Shown here: piece after piece, positions 51,571 to 61,236 of the stretch
Layout: every line of letters starts with the position of its first letter
How positions within the stretch are numbered: position 1 is the stretch's first letter
Assembly (NCBI RefSeq): GCF_008312935.1
Contig: NZ_VSZO01000012.1
Location: 186,001 to 250,000 of the forward strand
Direction: 5' to 3'
Origin: Roseiconus lacunae
GTDB lineage: Bacteria; Planctomycetota; Planctomycetia; Pirellulales; Pirellulaceae
Length of the DNA: 64,000 bases
Translations under genes and position numbers: made by a program
Notes under the pieces: generated by a model
Told to the model about the DNA's origin: nothing
The model's input: only the letters and a program-made list of their open reading frames with translations
The model's database searches: none

Positions 51571-52648
51571 CGAGCCCGACACAGAAACCGCGCTTGGCCA
51601 GACCTCCTGGACCAACCGACTCGCCGTCCTTGCGGTCGGGTTGGTTTGGCCACTGATTTGGGTCGGCGGCCTTGTCACAACATTTGATGCCGGAATGGCG
51701 GTTCCGGATTGGCCCGGAACCTATGGCTATAACTTGTTCTTGTACCCGATTTCCACTTGGCTTTTCGGGCCGTTCGACCTGTTTATCGAGCACGGACACC
51801 GACTGCTCGGGGCCGTCGTGGGATTTGTTAGCATTGGCCTGGTGATCGCAGCATTCCGCGAAGAATCGCGGCGGTGGGTGAAGTTCCTGGCCATCGCGAT
51901 CTTATTGGCCGTCATTTCACAGGGCACTCTCGGGGGCGTCCGTGTCTTACTAAGCGACCGCACCATCGCAATGATCCATGGTTGCTTCGGACCGGTAGTC
52001 TTTGTGATGTGCTGCCTTGCGGCCGCCGTCACCAGCCGACGCTGGACAAGACGAGAAATCGCGGAGACGAAATGGCCTGAAGCGAAGCGTTTGGGATGGT
52101 TTGCTGTCACGGTTGCCGGCCTTGCCGTACTCTTCAGCTACACACAATTAGCGCTCGGGGCACAAATCCGGCATGTGCAACCTTGGATCACCCCACGAAT
52201 GTTTACGTTGCTTGTCGCAACCCACATCACCAGTGCGTTTGTTTTGTGGGCGCTGACGCCACTTTTATGGATTTTGGTGCGGCGATGCGGCGATTTGACG
52301 CTGTCCAGGCCCAGCGTTTGGTTGATATGGTTTGTGGGCGTTCAAATCCTGCTGGGAACAGGCACATGGGTGGTGAATTACGGATGGCCAACCGTCCTAG
52401 CGTTTTTACCGTTTGGGGAAGGTTTCCTGGTACGGTCCAAGGGATTTATCGACTCGATGATTGTCACTGCGCACGTGGCAATGGGGTCATTGATCCTAGC
52501 GACCAGTGCGGTCGTTCTATTGCAGGTTTTTCGCCAGCGTTACCTGGCCAAGCGGGCAGGTACACAGGCACGTCATTCGGGTGAAAGTTTGGGGCTACCT
52601 AGCGATCGCCAAACGAGCACTGAAAGTCCGGTCGTTGCATCGATTTAA
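51560..52648 (+). CDS. ctaA: Haem A synthase (COX15/CtaA)
   Basis: Converts haem O to haem A in the inner membrane. The 362-residue protein has eight hydrophobic segments and the conserved histidines in EHGHRLLGAVVG, MIHGCFGPVVF, ATHITSAFVLW and TAHVAMGSL, plus GGLVTTFDAGMAVPDWP after the first helix. The ATG at 51560 puts the first helix at the normal place. It is part of a tight block with ctaB 8 bp downstream. Confidence 0.92.
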   Translation: MTANEPDTETALGQTSWTNRLAVLAVGLVWPLIWVGGLVTTFDAGMAVPDWPGTYGYNLFLYPISTWLFGPFDLFIEHGHRLLGAVVGFVSIGLVIAAFREESRRWVKFLAIAILLAVISQGTLGGVRVLLSDRTIAMIHGCFGPVVFVMCCLAAAVTSRRWTRREIAETKWPEAKRLGWFAVTVAGLAVLFSYTQLALGAQIRHVQPWITPRMFTLLVATHITSAFVLWALTPLLWILVRRCGDLTLSRPSVWLIWFVGVQILLGTGTWVVNYGWPTVLAFLPFGEGFLVRSKGFIDSMIVTAHVAMGSLILATSAVVLLQVFRQRYLAKRAGTQARHSGESLGLPSDRQTSTESPVVASI

Positions 52649-52655
52649 GTAGAGC

Positions 52656-53717
52656 ATGTCAAGCAATCTCTTCCTCGCCGAACCCGCCCTCGAAGTTGCC
52701 GGCCAGAAGTCCAAGTTGGGGCCTTCACTGGGCAGCGAACGTACGCTCGGACGACTAGAAGCCGACGAACCTTGCCAAGCGGTTTACGCTTCGGGGACGG
52801 TTGCGACACCGATCCCAGTCGACTATTCGGTGGACGCCACCGACGAAGCCAAGCTGATCAGCGACCTAATCCAACTGACAAAACCTCGGATCGTGGTGAT
52901 GATCCTGGTGACGACGGTTGCGACTTCAATGATCGCCGCCGGAGGCTGGGTTTCGATCGGGCCGCTCATGCTGCTGCTGATCGCGACCGCCTTGGTGGCC
53001 GGAAGCGCCGGCGGTGCCAACCAAATCTGGGAACGGGTGATCGATTGCCGCATGGCCCGGACCGCGACCCGTCCGCTTCCATCATCACGACTATCGACGG
53101 GACTTGCGACAGCATTCACCGCTTCGATTGGGACCCTTGGCACGGCGTTGCTTTGGATGGGATTCGGATTTGAGCCTGCCGCCGTTGGTCTTGCGACATG
53201 GATCCTTTACGTCTTCGCGTACACGCCAATGAAAACGCGAACCTCTTGGAACACGACCATGGGAGCAGTCGCAGGTGCCTTGCCGATGCTGATCGGCTAC
53301 ACCGCGTTTGGTGGCACACTTCAAGACCCAACCGGATGGCTGCTATTCGGAGTCTTGGCCGCTTGGCAATACCCGCACTTCATGGCGATCGCATGGCTGT
53401 ACCGCCGGCAATACGCCGAAGCGGGGTTTTGCATGACAACCACCGTAGAACCCAAGGGTATTTCTGCTGGCCTACAAAGCGTGATCGGTTCATTGGCGGT
53501 CGCACTGTGCAGCTTGCCGCTGTGCTTTCCATCGCAATCCTTGTTGCCATCGGTCTTAGCCACTTTGGCGGTGATCGCGGCTACCTTCCCGATGTTTCGA
53601 GCCTCCGTTCGATTCTTGATCGAACGCAACGATGTGACCGCACGTCGGCTACTGCGATCATCGCTGCTCGTCCTCCCGGCCGTCCTGGCGGTTGTCACCA
53701 CTCGAATGTTCTGGTGA
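52656..53717 (+). CDS. ctaB: Protohaem IX farnesyltransferase (haem O synthase)
   Basis: UbiA-family prenyltransferase adding farnesyl to haem b. The 353-residue protein has an unusual 65-residue polar N-terminus, then LTKPRIVVMILVTTVATS and the Asp-rich substrate motif GGANQIWERVIDCRMARTA. The second motif region YAFTPMKTR-like (VFAYTPMKTRTSWNT) is also present. About nine membrane helices. It follows ctaA, so haem A synthesis is encoded as one unit. Confidence 0.93.
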   Translation: MSSNLFLAEPALEVAGQKSKLGPSLGSERTLGRLEADEPCQAVYASGTVATPIPVDYSVDATDEAKLISDLIQLTKPRIVVMILVTTVATSMIAAGGWVSIGPLMLLLIATALVAGSAGGANQIWERVIDCRMARTATRPLPSSRLSTGLATAFTASIGTLGTALLWMGFGFEPAAVGLATWILYVFAYTPMKTRTSWNTTMGAVAGALPMLIGYTAFGGTLQDPTGWLLFGVLAAWQYPHFMAIAWLYRRQYAEAGFCMTTTVEPKGISAGLQSVIGSLAVALCSLPLCFPSQSLLPSVLATLAVIAATFPMFRASVRFLIERNDVTARRLLRSSLLVLPAVLAVVTTRMFW

Positions 53718-54120
53718 CCAATCCTTAAGTTGCGAGTATGATCCTGAAGCGATTTCGTTAGATCGACCTCGGCCCTGCTGGCGGTATAAGAATCGACAAG
53801 CCAAGCAGAGAGCCAGTTTTCGGACGGCGGTTCAACCGCGCCACGACAACGCGACAGACGCCAATAGATGGCAAGGCGATTTCGCAAGCGTTCCTTCATT
53901 CGCAAACGCCAGCGGCTCTGCTAAGCGACGCCACTTCCGACCGCAACCGTTCTCAGGTCACCTAAGTCTGAAAACTATCCAAATCCGCAAGTCGAAAACA
54001 TCAACACCGACCCTACGCCCCCAGCAATACGCGTCGCCTTCGGGCAGCTCCGTCGGCTAGCAAACAGAAACGCGTCCGTTTTCGGATAGCCTCAGAGAAA
54101 CACTGTAAGAGCAAACCCAA
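53718..54120. other. Intergenic gap between ctaB and the SCO gene
   Basis: About 400 bp with no accepted gene, no clear terminator and no match to the dispersed repeat. It should hold the promoter of the SCO-DUF420 pair if they are not read through from ctaB. Confidence 0.45.
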
Positions 54121-54798
54121 ATGAAAACCGCCGGAAACATCGCCATAATCTTGGTACTCGGAATCGTTCTCGGTTTCATCGGCCGATCGATGCGAACGCC
54201 TGCCCCGTCCGGACCGGGCCCCGATGACATCGTCCACACCAACGAGGTCGCGCCGGGTGAAGAACCACTGGTCACCGATAGCACAGAAATCGCCAACGAT
54301 GACATCGCTCGCCCGGCGCCGCAGACGACGCCGATCCCTGGCCTGCTGACAGAGTTTGAGCTGACCGAACGGAGTGGTGAAACCGTCCGCAGCGAAGACC
54401 TCAAAGGGCAACCGTATATCGTCAGCTTTTTCTTCACGACATGCCCGAGCATCTGCCCGCAACAAAACCAGAAGCTGAAGACGCTCGCCGACAAATACAA
54501 AGGCAAAGGCATCAAGTTCCTCGCGATTTCCGTAGACCCCGAAACAGACACTCCCGAAGTGCTTCGCGAATACGCGGCAAGATTCAATGCCGACGCCGAC
54601 CAATGGCTCTTCTTAACAGGCGACCTGTTGTATATCCGCCGCATTGCCGGGGATATCTTCCAACAGCCGGTCAATAAAGGATTCCACACCGAGCGTTTTG
54701 TCCTCGTCGATGCTGAAGGGAACATCGAAGGCTTCTACAGTTGGCCCGAACCGAAGCAGATGGAAAAACTGGAACAAGCAATCGAAGAGATGATTTAA
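54121..54798 (+). CDS. SCO1/SenC-family copper chaperone
   Basis: Periplasmic thioredoxin-fold protein that delivers copper to the CuA site of cytochrome oxidase. The 225-residue protein has an N-terminal anchor (IAIILVLGIVLGFIG), the copper-binding CxxxC at Cys108/Cys112 (FFTTCPSICPQQ), and the third ligand His189 in KGFHTERFVLVD. All three ligands are kept, so it should bind copper. One base separates it from the DUF420 start. Confidence 0.93.
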   Translation: MKTAGNIAIILVLGIVLGFIGRSMRTPAPSGPGPDDIVHTNEVAPGEEPLVTDSTEIANDDIARPAPQTTPIPGLLTEFELTERSGETVRSEDLKGQPYIVSFFFTTCPSICPQQNQKLKTLADKYKGKGIKFLAISVDPETDTPEVLREYAARFNADADQWLFLTGDLLYIRRIAGDIFQQPVNKGFHTERFVLVDAEGNIEGFYSWPEPKQMEKLEQAIEEMI

Positions 54799-54799
54799 G

Positions 54800-55255
54800 A
54801 TGTGGGAAACACTCGCGACAGGACTGCCACACTGCACCGCACTGCTGAATACCTCGGCAACGATCGTATTGGCGATGGCATTGGTGAACATCAAACGTGG
54901 CCGGGTCAAGGTCCACAAGAAATTAATGCTGATCGCATTGGGGATCAGCGCTGCCTTCCTAGCGCTTTACCTGCTTCACAAGGTCGCGTTGTTTCAGACG
55001 ACTGGCGAACCCAACAAGCGATTCCCAACCGACGCCCCGCAATCAGCTCGCTACACCTATTTTGCGATCCTGGGCACACACTTAGTGCTCGCCATCTTCG
55101 TTCCCTTCTTGGCTTTACGAGCGGTCTATCTTGCTAAGAAAGGCCGCATCGTCGCGCACAAGAAACTCGTCCGCTGGGCCTATCCGATTTGGATGTATGT
55201 GTCGGTGACCGGTGTCCTGGTCTACCTCATGCTCTACCAGCTTTATCCGGCCTGA
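54800..55255 (+). CDS. DUF420 membrane protein, oxidase assembly (CtaM-like)
   Basis: A 151-residue protein with four membrane helices, the DUF420 size. Conserved features are the basic helix-end motif VHKKLMLIALG, His in LLHKVALFQ, GTHLVLAIFVPFLALRA and VAHKKLVRWAYPIW. In Firmicutes DUF420 proteins (CtaM/YozB) are needed for aa3 oxidase assembly. It ends the oxidase assembly block; oxidase structural genes are not in the window. Confidence 0.85.
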   Translation: MWETLATGLPHCTALLNTSATIVLAMALVNIKRGRVKVHKKLMLIALGISAAFLALYLLHKVALFQTTGEPNKRFPTDAPQSARYTYFAILGTHLVLAIFVPFLALRAVYLAKKGRIVAHKKLVRWAYPIWMYVSVTGVLVYLMLYQLYPA

Positions 55256-55422
55256 CCGACAACAAGCCGTTATCAAGCCAACACTGCTCACGGCACATTT
55301 CCCATGCCCTCGGGAAGCCATGCCTCCCGGAAGCGAGCCCTTGGGAATCACAGAGAACGATTCGCAGCGACGTTTCCACGGGAAAAGAACCAGAACGCTA
55401 AGCGAGGATCAATTTCCGTTCG

Positions 55423-55797
55423 CTACTGAGCGTTCTTGGATCCGACGTAAGCCATTCGCAGCAAATGCAGAACTTCGTCGAACATTTTGTCTTCCTCGGT
55501 GTCGGTGTTGCCTTTCGTTTTCTCTTGCAACATCTCCAACGTATCGATGAAGTGCTTCGCCATCACCAAGTCGGTTGATTTCTCGTCTGTTGCCGGATTT
55601 GCCATCACACCGAGAGCAATCATCGCTTGGCTATAAAACGTACTGATCAGCATCGCAAGTGAAGCCGGTGGCAAGGCGCCTGTCGGATCATTCGCTTCGC
55701 TCACGGCGTCGTCTGCGGGCTGATTCTTTTCTTGTTCGACCTGAGATTTCCAATCGTCGTCGACAACCAGTTTGGGATCTTTACTTTCTTCTGACAT
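55423..55797 (-). CDS. DUF1844 protein
   Basis: A 124-residue cytoplasmic protein with a polar N-terminal third and the DUF1844 core: LPPASLAMLISTFYSQAMIALG, then KSTDLVMAKHFIDTLEMLQEKTKGN and EEDKMFDEVLHLLRMAYV. The domain is common in planctomycetes and several other phyla; its function is not known. It lies 60 bp downstream of pyrG on the same strand. Confidence 0.85.
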   Translation of the reverse strand: MSEESKDPKLVVDDDWKSQVEQEKNQPADDAVSEANDPTGALPPASLAMLISTFYSQAMIALGVMANPATDEKSTDLVMAKHFIDTLEMLQEKTKGNTDTEEDKMFDEVLHLLRMAYVGSKNAQ

Positions 55798-55857
55798 TGC
55801 TTGAGAACGGAAGGTAGGGAAGTTAGGGATGAAGCAAACCGCTTCGGCCGCCTCACA

Positions 55858-57498
55858 TTAGCGCTGGCTAATGGCTGGCTGATCACTTGATCGTCGCTCG
55901 CTCGCCCGATTGATGGCAGCTTCGACAAACCCGGCAAACAAGGGATGCGCCTTCAGTGGCTTGCTTTTAAATTCAGGGTGATATTGTACGGCGACGAACC
56001 ATGGGTGGTCGGGTTGCTCGACAATTTCGACCAAGCTCCCATCAGGGCTGGTTCCTGATATCACCAAACCTGCATCCTGAAACACTTGTCGATAGGCATT
56101 GTTGAATTCGTAACGATGTCGATGACGCTCATCGACATCGTCAGCGCCGTAACACTGGTGCGCCTTACTTCCCGGACTCAGCACCGTCGGCTGGCTCCCC
56201 AAACGCATCGTCCCACCGAGCTGCGTCACGTTTTGCTGCTCATCGAGCAAGCAGATCACCGGGTCAGGCGTATCTTTGTCGAACTCACTGGAATGTGCCT
56301 TTTCGAGTCCACAGACGTGACGAGCAAATTCGATCACGGCGCATTGCATCCCCAGGCAAATCCCAAAGAACGGGATCCCACGCTGGCGTGCATAGCGGAT
56401 TGACTGAACCTTGCCTTCCACCCCGCGTTCGCCAAAGCCACCGGGAATCAAAATGCCGTCGTAACCGGCCAGCAGTCGTTCGGCACCCTCACGCTCGATC
56501 TCGCTGCTTTGGATCCGCCCGATTCGAATTTGAGTCTGGTGGTGCATCCCGGCGTGATCGATTGATTCATAGATCGACTTGTAAGCGTCTTTATGTTCGG
56601 CATACTTTCCGACGACCGCGATGCTGACTTCGTGGCGAGGATTGCGTAGCCGATGAAGCAAATCGGTCCATGGACTGATATCGAGCGCTTTACTGGGGAG
56701 GTTCAACCGCTTGACAATCAGCTCATCGAGTTTGTTGTCGACCAACGAGATCGGGACTTCATAGATTGAAAAGTCCTTGTCCTTTTCTTCGATCACCGCC
56801 TCCGAAGGCACGTTACAGAACAAGGCAATTTTGTCACGCTCCTCTCGGCTGATCGAATGCTCGCACCGACAGACCAGAATGTCGGGCTGAATTCCGATCT
56901 CACGAAGCTGGCCGACGGAGTGCTGAGTCGGCTTGGTTTTCAATTCATCAGCCGCTTTCAGATAAGGCACCAAAGTCAGGTGCATATAAAGCACATTTTC
57001 GCGACCGACGTCTTGTGCGTACTGCCGGATCGCCTCCATGAACGGCAAGCTTTCGATATCGCCCACCGTACCGCCAATTTCGGTAATCACCACGTCAACG
57101 TCTTCACCGGCCATGCGGGCAATGACCGACTTGATTTCATTGGTGATGTGCGGGATGACCTGAACGGTTTTCCCCAAGAAACGGCCTTTGCGTTCCTTTT
57201 CAATCACCGACAGATAGATCTGACCGGTGGTGTAGTTGCAATCTCGTGTCAGGACGCTGCTGGTGAAGCGTTCGTAGTGCCCTAGATCAAGATCCGTCTC
57301 ACTGCCGTCATCGAGCACATAGACTTCCCCGTGTTGATAGGGGCTCATGGTACCCGGATCGACGTTAATGTACGGATCCAGTTTCTGCATCCGGACTCGC
57401 AATCCACGCGATTCCAAAAGCATTGCAAGGGAGGCACTCGTCAGGCCTTTTCCGAGCGAGGACACGACCCCGCCGGTTACAAAGATGTGTTTCGTCAT
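55858..57498 (-). CDS. pyrG: CTP synthase
   Basis: ATP- and glutamine-dependent amination of UTP to CTP. The 546-residue protein has the synthetase domain with the opening [15 protein letters not shown], the [17 protein letters not shown] region, and a C-terminal class I glutaminase domain with the Cys nucleophile in FFGICLGMQ and the late His-Glu in [11 protein letters not shown]. It lies upstream of DUF1844 and downstream of kdsB, which uses CTP. Confidence 0.97.
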   Translation of the reverse strand: MTKHIFVTGGVVSSLGKGLTSASLAMLLESRGLRVRMQKLDPYINVDPGTMSPYQHGEVYVLDDGSETDLDLGHYERFTSSVLTRDCNYTTGQIYLSVIEKERKGRFLGKTVQVIPHITNEIKSVIARMAGEDVDVVITEIGGTVGDIESLPFMEAIRQYAQDVGRENVLYMHLTLVPYLKAADELKTKPTQHSVGQLREIGIQPDILVCRCEHSISREERDKIALFCNVPSEAVIEEKDKDFSIYEVPISLVDNKLDELIVKRLNLPSKALDISPWTDLLHRLRNPRHEVSIAVVGKYAEHKDAYKSIYESIDHAGMHHQTQIRIGRIQSSEIEREGAERLLAGYDGILIPGGFGERGVEGKVQSIRYARQRGIPFFGICLGMQCAVIEFARHVCGLEKAHSSEFDKDTPDPVICLLDEQQNVTQLGGTMRLGSQPTVLSPGSKAHQCYGADDVDERHRHRYEFNNAYRQVFQDAGLVISGTSPDGSLVEIVEQPDHPWFVAVQYHPEFKSKPLKAHPLFAGFVEAAINRASERRSSDQPAISQR

Positions 57499-57683
57499 GG
57501 ACGCGGATCATACCGCGCCAGCAGCAAACGTGAAGGTGTTCGACACCGCCATTGCTATCTTTCGGCTCAGGAACTCCTGCCACACCACCGACGCGGTAAT
57601 GCCACCCGTTAACAACCCCGCTTCGGTAGCTCAGGCCACTCAATCCCCTTGGCGTCCCTTCACAATTCGGACTGACTGCGCGA

Positions 57684-58490
57684 TCAGGCCTGCCGGGCCC
57701 GAAAGGCCGCCAAGTCAGCAGGCGTGTCGATGCCGGAAGCGGCTGGACCGACGACGGCGACGACCACCTTCTTCCCCGCCTCGATCGCCCGCAATTGCTC
57801 CAGCTTTTCGACCCGCTCTAGATAACTTTGCGGAGCTGATGCGAACCAACGAAGAAAGTCAGGGCGGTAAGCGTAAAGCCCCAGGTGGTGCCAGTACGTC
57901 GCCGGAACTTGCTGAAGTCGATCGACCGGATCACCGTCACGATCAAACGGGACGCACGCCCGACTGAAGTACACTGCCCTGCCCTTCACTGCACTGCTTT
58001 GCCCCGCACCGCTTCCTTGAGCCGCCGCCAATTCTGCAGGCTGCCCCATCACGACTTTTACGATCCCCGGATCAGTGAGCGCCGCAGGATCAATAATCGG
58101 GGTCGCCGCCGTGCCAAGATCCGCTTCACTGTCGTCACTGAGGGTCATCGCGACGGCATCAATTGAGTCCGGATCGATCTCCGGCTCATCGCTTTGAACG
58201 TTCACCAACACGTCCACGCCGGGAAGCTGTGCGGCAACATGGGCGACTCGGTCGGTCCCGCTCGCACAATCGGCCGGTGTCATCACCCAACGGCCCCCAA
58301 ATGATTCAACCTCGTCGGCCAAACGCGGATGATCAACGGCAACGATGACTCCCTGCTGAGCCACCTTGGCCCGGCTCGCCGATTCGTAGGTGTATTGCAG
58401 CACCGTTTTCCCGTTCACCCGTTGCAGCAATTTCTCGCTCAAACGCGAAGATGCCAGCCGAGCTGGAAGCACAATTTGGAATCTGGTCAT
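57684..58490 (-). CDS. kdsB: 3-deoxy-manno-octulosonate cytidylyltransferase
   Basis: Activates KDO with CTP to CMP-KDO for the inner core of lipopolysaccharide. The 268-residue protein begins FQIVLPARLASSRLSEKLL (the PARxxSxRLPxK nucleotide-binding signature), with VLVNVQSDEPEIDP and the late HHLGLYAYRPDFLRWF. The ATG at 58490 is used rather than a TTG two codons upstream. Together with pyrG it supports an LPS-like outer membrane. Confidence 0.93.
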   Translation of the reverse strand: MTRFQIVLPARLASSRLSEKLLQRVNGKTVLQYTYESASRAKVAQQGVIVAVDHPRLADEVESFGGRWVMTPADCASGTDRVAHVAAQLPGVDVLVNVQSDEPEIDPDSIDAVAMTLSDDSEADLGTAATPIIDPAALTDPGIVKVVMGQPAELAAAQGSGAGQSSAVKGRAVYFSRACVPFDRDGDPVDRLQQVPATYWHHLGLYAYRPDFLRWFASAPQSYLERVEKLEQLRAIEAGKKVVVAVVGPAASGIDTPADLAAFRARQA

Positions 58491-58539
58491 CGACAAAACG
58501 ACAAACGCGGATGGGGGGCGAAGAAACGGGCCAATTACG

Positions 58540-58568
58540 TTGACATTCGCACAGTGGCGGTCTACTCT
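58540..58568 (+). promoter_or_regulatory. Possible promoter of the PEP-CTERM gene
   Basis: A perfect TTGACA at 58540-58545, a 17-bp spacer and a weak TACTCT at 58563-58568. The inverted repeat at 58583-58603 would fall near the start of transcription. Confidence 0.4.
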
Positions 58569-58582
58569 GGCGGATTATCGCA

Positions 58583-58603
58583 ATTGGTCGAGAGATGACC
58601 AAT
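58583..58603. promoter_or_regulatory. Inverted repeat, possible operator
   Basis: ATTGGTC and GACCAAT form a perfect 7-bp inverted repeat with a 7-base spacer, 49 bp before the ATG at 58653. Confidence 0.35.
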
Positions 58604-58652
58604 CTATCGATTGAACTACCTGCATCGGAACCTTATTGGAAGCCCTCTTGAA

Positions 58653-59531
58653 ATGAAATGTCTGCTAACCCCAATCTTTGCGATTACCTGCTGCCTGACA
58701 CTGATGGGGCAACTTCGCGCTGAAACGGTCGTTGACTTTGAAGAGCTCAATGGTTTTGACGCCATGTTGCCCATTGCCGGCAGCACCCAGTTTTACGGCA
58801 GCGGCCACGTGTTTAATGGTTATGGCCAGGATGCCCCGATCGGATCGTTCAGCAGCCAGGGCGTCTCTTTCGAAACTGCCCCTTACGGACCTGGGTTTTC
58901 TTACTCTCGATTCAGCAACAGCTACATCCCCGGCTTTCTGAATCAGTTTTCTGCGTTGCCCGGAGGCGGCTCCGACGGAGCCGGTGGGACGATGGTTGGC
59001 GGAACGTATGGAATGGTTTACACCGGGGCCTCGACCACCAGCACCGGCGAATCAACCTCGTCCGCTTCGCTGTCGTTCGATGCTCCAGTCGATCTGATCT
59101 CCATCGATATCACCAATGCCACGTACGCGGCACTTTACTTTCGTGATGGCCTTGACGGGTTGGGGCTCGAACCCGATTCGGCCCACCAGTTTTCCACCGG
59201 TGACTACCTGTCGCTGACATTGACTGGATTTGATGACCAGGGTGGTGTGTCTGGTAGCACCACGATCGATCTTGCTCGCTTCGAAGGCAGCATTTTCGAT
59301 ACCGATGATTACATCGAGGGCTGGGAGACGGTCGACTTGAGTGGCTTCGGCAGCACGTCCTCGCTGGCATTCTCGATCGAATCGAGTGACTTCGATCCCC
59401 AATGGGGACTCAACATCCCAGCTTATGCCGCGATCGACAATCTACGTTTCGTCACGGCCGTGCCCGAGCCGTCTTCGTTTGCCTTGTTGACGATGGCGCT
59501 GTCGGCATTTGCGATTCGCCGCCGCCGATAG
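58653..59531 (+). CDS. DUF4465 protein with PEP-CTERM sorting signal
   Basis: A 292-residue exported protein. The signal peptide is MKCLLTPIFAITCCLTLMG ending near QLRA. The body fits DUF4465 (GFSYSRFSNSYIPGFLNQ, NATYAALYFRDG, then IPAYAAIDNLRFV). The C-terminus is a classic PEP-CTERM tail: VPEPSSFALL, a hydrophobic segment and the basic end RRRR, which exosortase cleaves and which directs surface or matrix placement. No exosortase gene is in the window. The ATG at 58653 is preferred over a TTG at 58611 that adds 14 residues before the signal. Confidence 0.88.
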   Translation: MKCLLTPIFAITCCLTLMGQLRAETVVDFEELNGFDAMLPIAGSTQFYGSGHVFNGYGQDAPIGSFSSQGVSFETAPYGPGFSYSRFSNSYIPGFLNQFSALPGGGSDGAGGTMVGGTYGMVYTGASTTSTGESTSSASLSFDAPVDLISIDITNATYAALYFRDGLDGLGLEPDSAHQFSTGDYLSLTLTGFDDQGGVSGSTTIDLARFEGSIFDTDDYIEGWETVDLSGFGSTSSLAFSIESSDFDPQWGLNIPAYAAIDNLRFVTAVPEPSSFALLTMALSAFAIRRRR

Positions 59532-59557
59532 AACTCTGCCTGGACCAGATGCCGCTA

Positions 59558-60457
59558 TCAGGTTTCGGCGAGCAATTGCTCGACTGTTTTTCGCAGCAGC
59601 GGCTCGCCGCCAAAGTCAATGCCTAGCGATTGCAGCTTACCGGTGACGATCGCGTTCTTTGCAACCTTTTCGGGACCTTCGATTGTCGCCGAACTTCCCG
59701 AAATTTCCCTTGCGATCGATGCGACTTGAAAGTCGCTGATCATCCGGTCACAACAGTTAAACGTCTCGCCACTGATGGCCGCATCATCGAGTTCGCCGGT
59801 GACGTTCATCAGCAGATGACAGGCCTTGGCGACGTCTTGGGCATGAACGCTCTTGCTGCCACCGGTTGCGGTGACCGCCTGTCCCGCGGCAACGGATTGA
59901 ATGAGGTCGAACCATTTCGAATGTTTGACCGGGTCGGCGACACCATAAATAGCAGTCGGTCGGACACTGACACAGCACATCTCACTCGACTTGCCGTAGT
60001 GGTGCACCAAGGTTTCGACGGACGCTTTATAGGCACCGTAAAGCGTGTTGGGACGAAGCGGATGGGTTTCGTCAAGCTTAAAGTGGGGGAGCACGTCGTC
60101 GTGAACCGCCCCCGAGGAAACGAATACGAATCGCTTCACACCGGCTTGGTGGGCGGCTTCTAGTAACTGCAACGAGCCGGTCGCATTCCGCTGCCAATAT
60201 TCAACGGGATCGTCTGCGGCATCCATCATCGACTCGCCCGTCCGATGCAGACCACTATGGATCACCGCGTCGACGCCCTCGACTAAGGCTTTCGTCGCCT
60301 GAGCATCACCGAGTTGTCCCGTAATCCAGAGCACAGGCCAGCGTTTGACGGGAGGTTTTTCGCCGCGATGCCACGCCTGCACGTCGTGAGTCTTGGCAAG
60401 TTCTCGGATCAGGTAGCGACCAAGAAACCCAGTCGCTCCGGTCAACGCAATTCGCAT
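59558..60457 (-). CDS. NAD-dependent epimerase/dehydratase family protein
   Basis: A 299-residue extended SDR. The cofactor loop is MRIALTGATGFLGRYL and the catalytic motif is LYGAYKASVETL; VFVSSGAVHDD supplies the Ser. It differs clearly from the epimerase at 32.6 kb and resembles atypical SDRs acting on small NAD(P)-linked substrates. The substrate cannot be told. It is convergent with the PEP-CTERM gene (26-bp gap). The ATG at 60457 is chosen for the conserved first strand. Confidence 0.8.
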   Translation of the reverse strand: MRIALTGATGFLGRYLIRELAKTHDVQAWHRGEKPPVKRWPVLWITGQLGDAQATKALVEGVDAVIHSGLHRTGESMMDAADDPVEYWQRNATGSLQLLEAAHQAGVKRFVFVSSGAVHDDVLPHFKLDETHPLRPNTLYGAYKASVETLVHHYGKSSEMCCVSVRPTAIYGVADPVKHSKWFDLIQSVAAGQAVTATGGSKSVHAQDVAKACHLLMNVTGELDDAAISGETFNCCDRMISDFQVASIAREISGSSATIEGPEKVAKNAIVTGKLQSLGIDFGGEPLLRKTVEQLLAET

Positions 60458-60631
60458 ATTTCTATTGGGGCAGGTCGTACTTCGAGTCAATCTCAGCCAA
60501 CGAAAAGGCCGTACCGAACGGTCCTCTCATCCGCAACACACTGTCTTCAGCAATGTATTCGGCCGCCAAGGTGGCGGTACATGACACCAGTATCGAAATG
60601 CACCTTACGCGATCCAATCAGTCACAGCCAA

Positions 60632-60678
60632 TAAAAAAAGCCGCCTCGACCGGCTGGAAAGGTCGAGGCGGCTTTTTC
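60632..60678. terminator. Bidirectional rho-independent terminator
   Basis: AGCCGCCTCGACC and GGTCGAGGCGGCT form a perfect 13-bp stem with a 9-base loop. Seven A precede it and five T follow, so it can work on both strands. It lies 34 bp beyond the pilin stop and is most likely the pilin terminator. Confidence 0.93.
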
Positions 60679-60711
60679 GACTGAATCGAACGCGAGCAAA
60701 TTTGTGCCCGC

Positions 60712-60906
60712 CTAATTGGCCATCGCTCCTGCGATCGCCGCCCCCGATTTATCGAAGCTCTTCTGAGTCTCTGTGGTCAATGCCGCTACCGAGCCGATGC
60801 AGACCGCGACGATCAGGGCCAACATCACCGCGTATTCAACCGCGGTAGTGCCGTCCTCGTCTCGCAGCAGCGAGAGCATGGAGCAAACGAGTTGTGGAGA
60901 TTTCAT
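60712..60906 (-). CDS. Flp-family type IVb pilin
   Basis: A 64-residue prepilin. The leader ends LLRDEDG and processing is expected after Gly19, giving TTAVEYAVMLALIVAV with the required Glu at mature position +5, followed by the hydrophobic helix. The size and motif are those of Flp/Fap pilins of tad loci. The ATG at 60906 gives an 18-residue leader plus Gly; an ATG at 60930 is also in frame. No tad secretion genes are adjacent, and it ends in a strong terminator. Confidence 0.88.
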   Translation of the reverse strand: MKSPQLVCSMLSLLRDEDGTTAVEYAVMLALIVAVCIGSVAALTTETQKSFDKSGAAIAGAMAN

Positions 60907-61236
60907 ATGGAATATGCTTTTTTGAGTCATTTTCGCTGGGAAATGGGCGCAGCCAATGAAACATAGACCACCAATCTGCGTAAACCGAACGGGGAGCGAG
61001 AGCAATCCGGGGGTGTATTAAAGAACAGGGGGCCCAACACCGGTTCGAAGCGGTTGTGCCGGTTGTTCAAAGTTTTCCCCGGACAGTTTGAGTGGATCAC
61101 TGCGATCTGCGACGCCACATCGCCCCCCGGGCGTTCCCAACGAATCGTGGGACCGTTGCCCGCTGCGGCCGTCAGACTTAACCTGTTGCGATGCAGCGAT
61201 TGCGACTCCCTTTTTTTCATCTCATCGATTGGCCTG
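60907..61236. other. Divergent promoter region between pilin and ABC permease genes
   Basis: 330 bp with no gene. It must hold both promoters. A frame open from 61054 joins the permease but lacks conservation. Confidence 0.5.

Noticed and set aside
61021-61045. GGTTCGAAGCGG considered as a tRNA T-arm
   Set aside because: No matching acceptor stem, anticodon arm or CCA end at the required distances.
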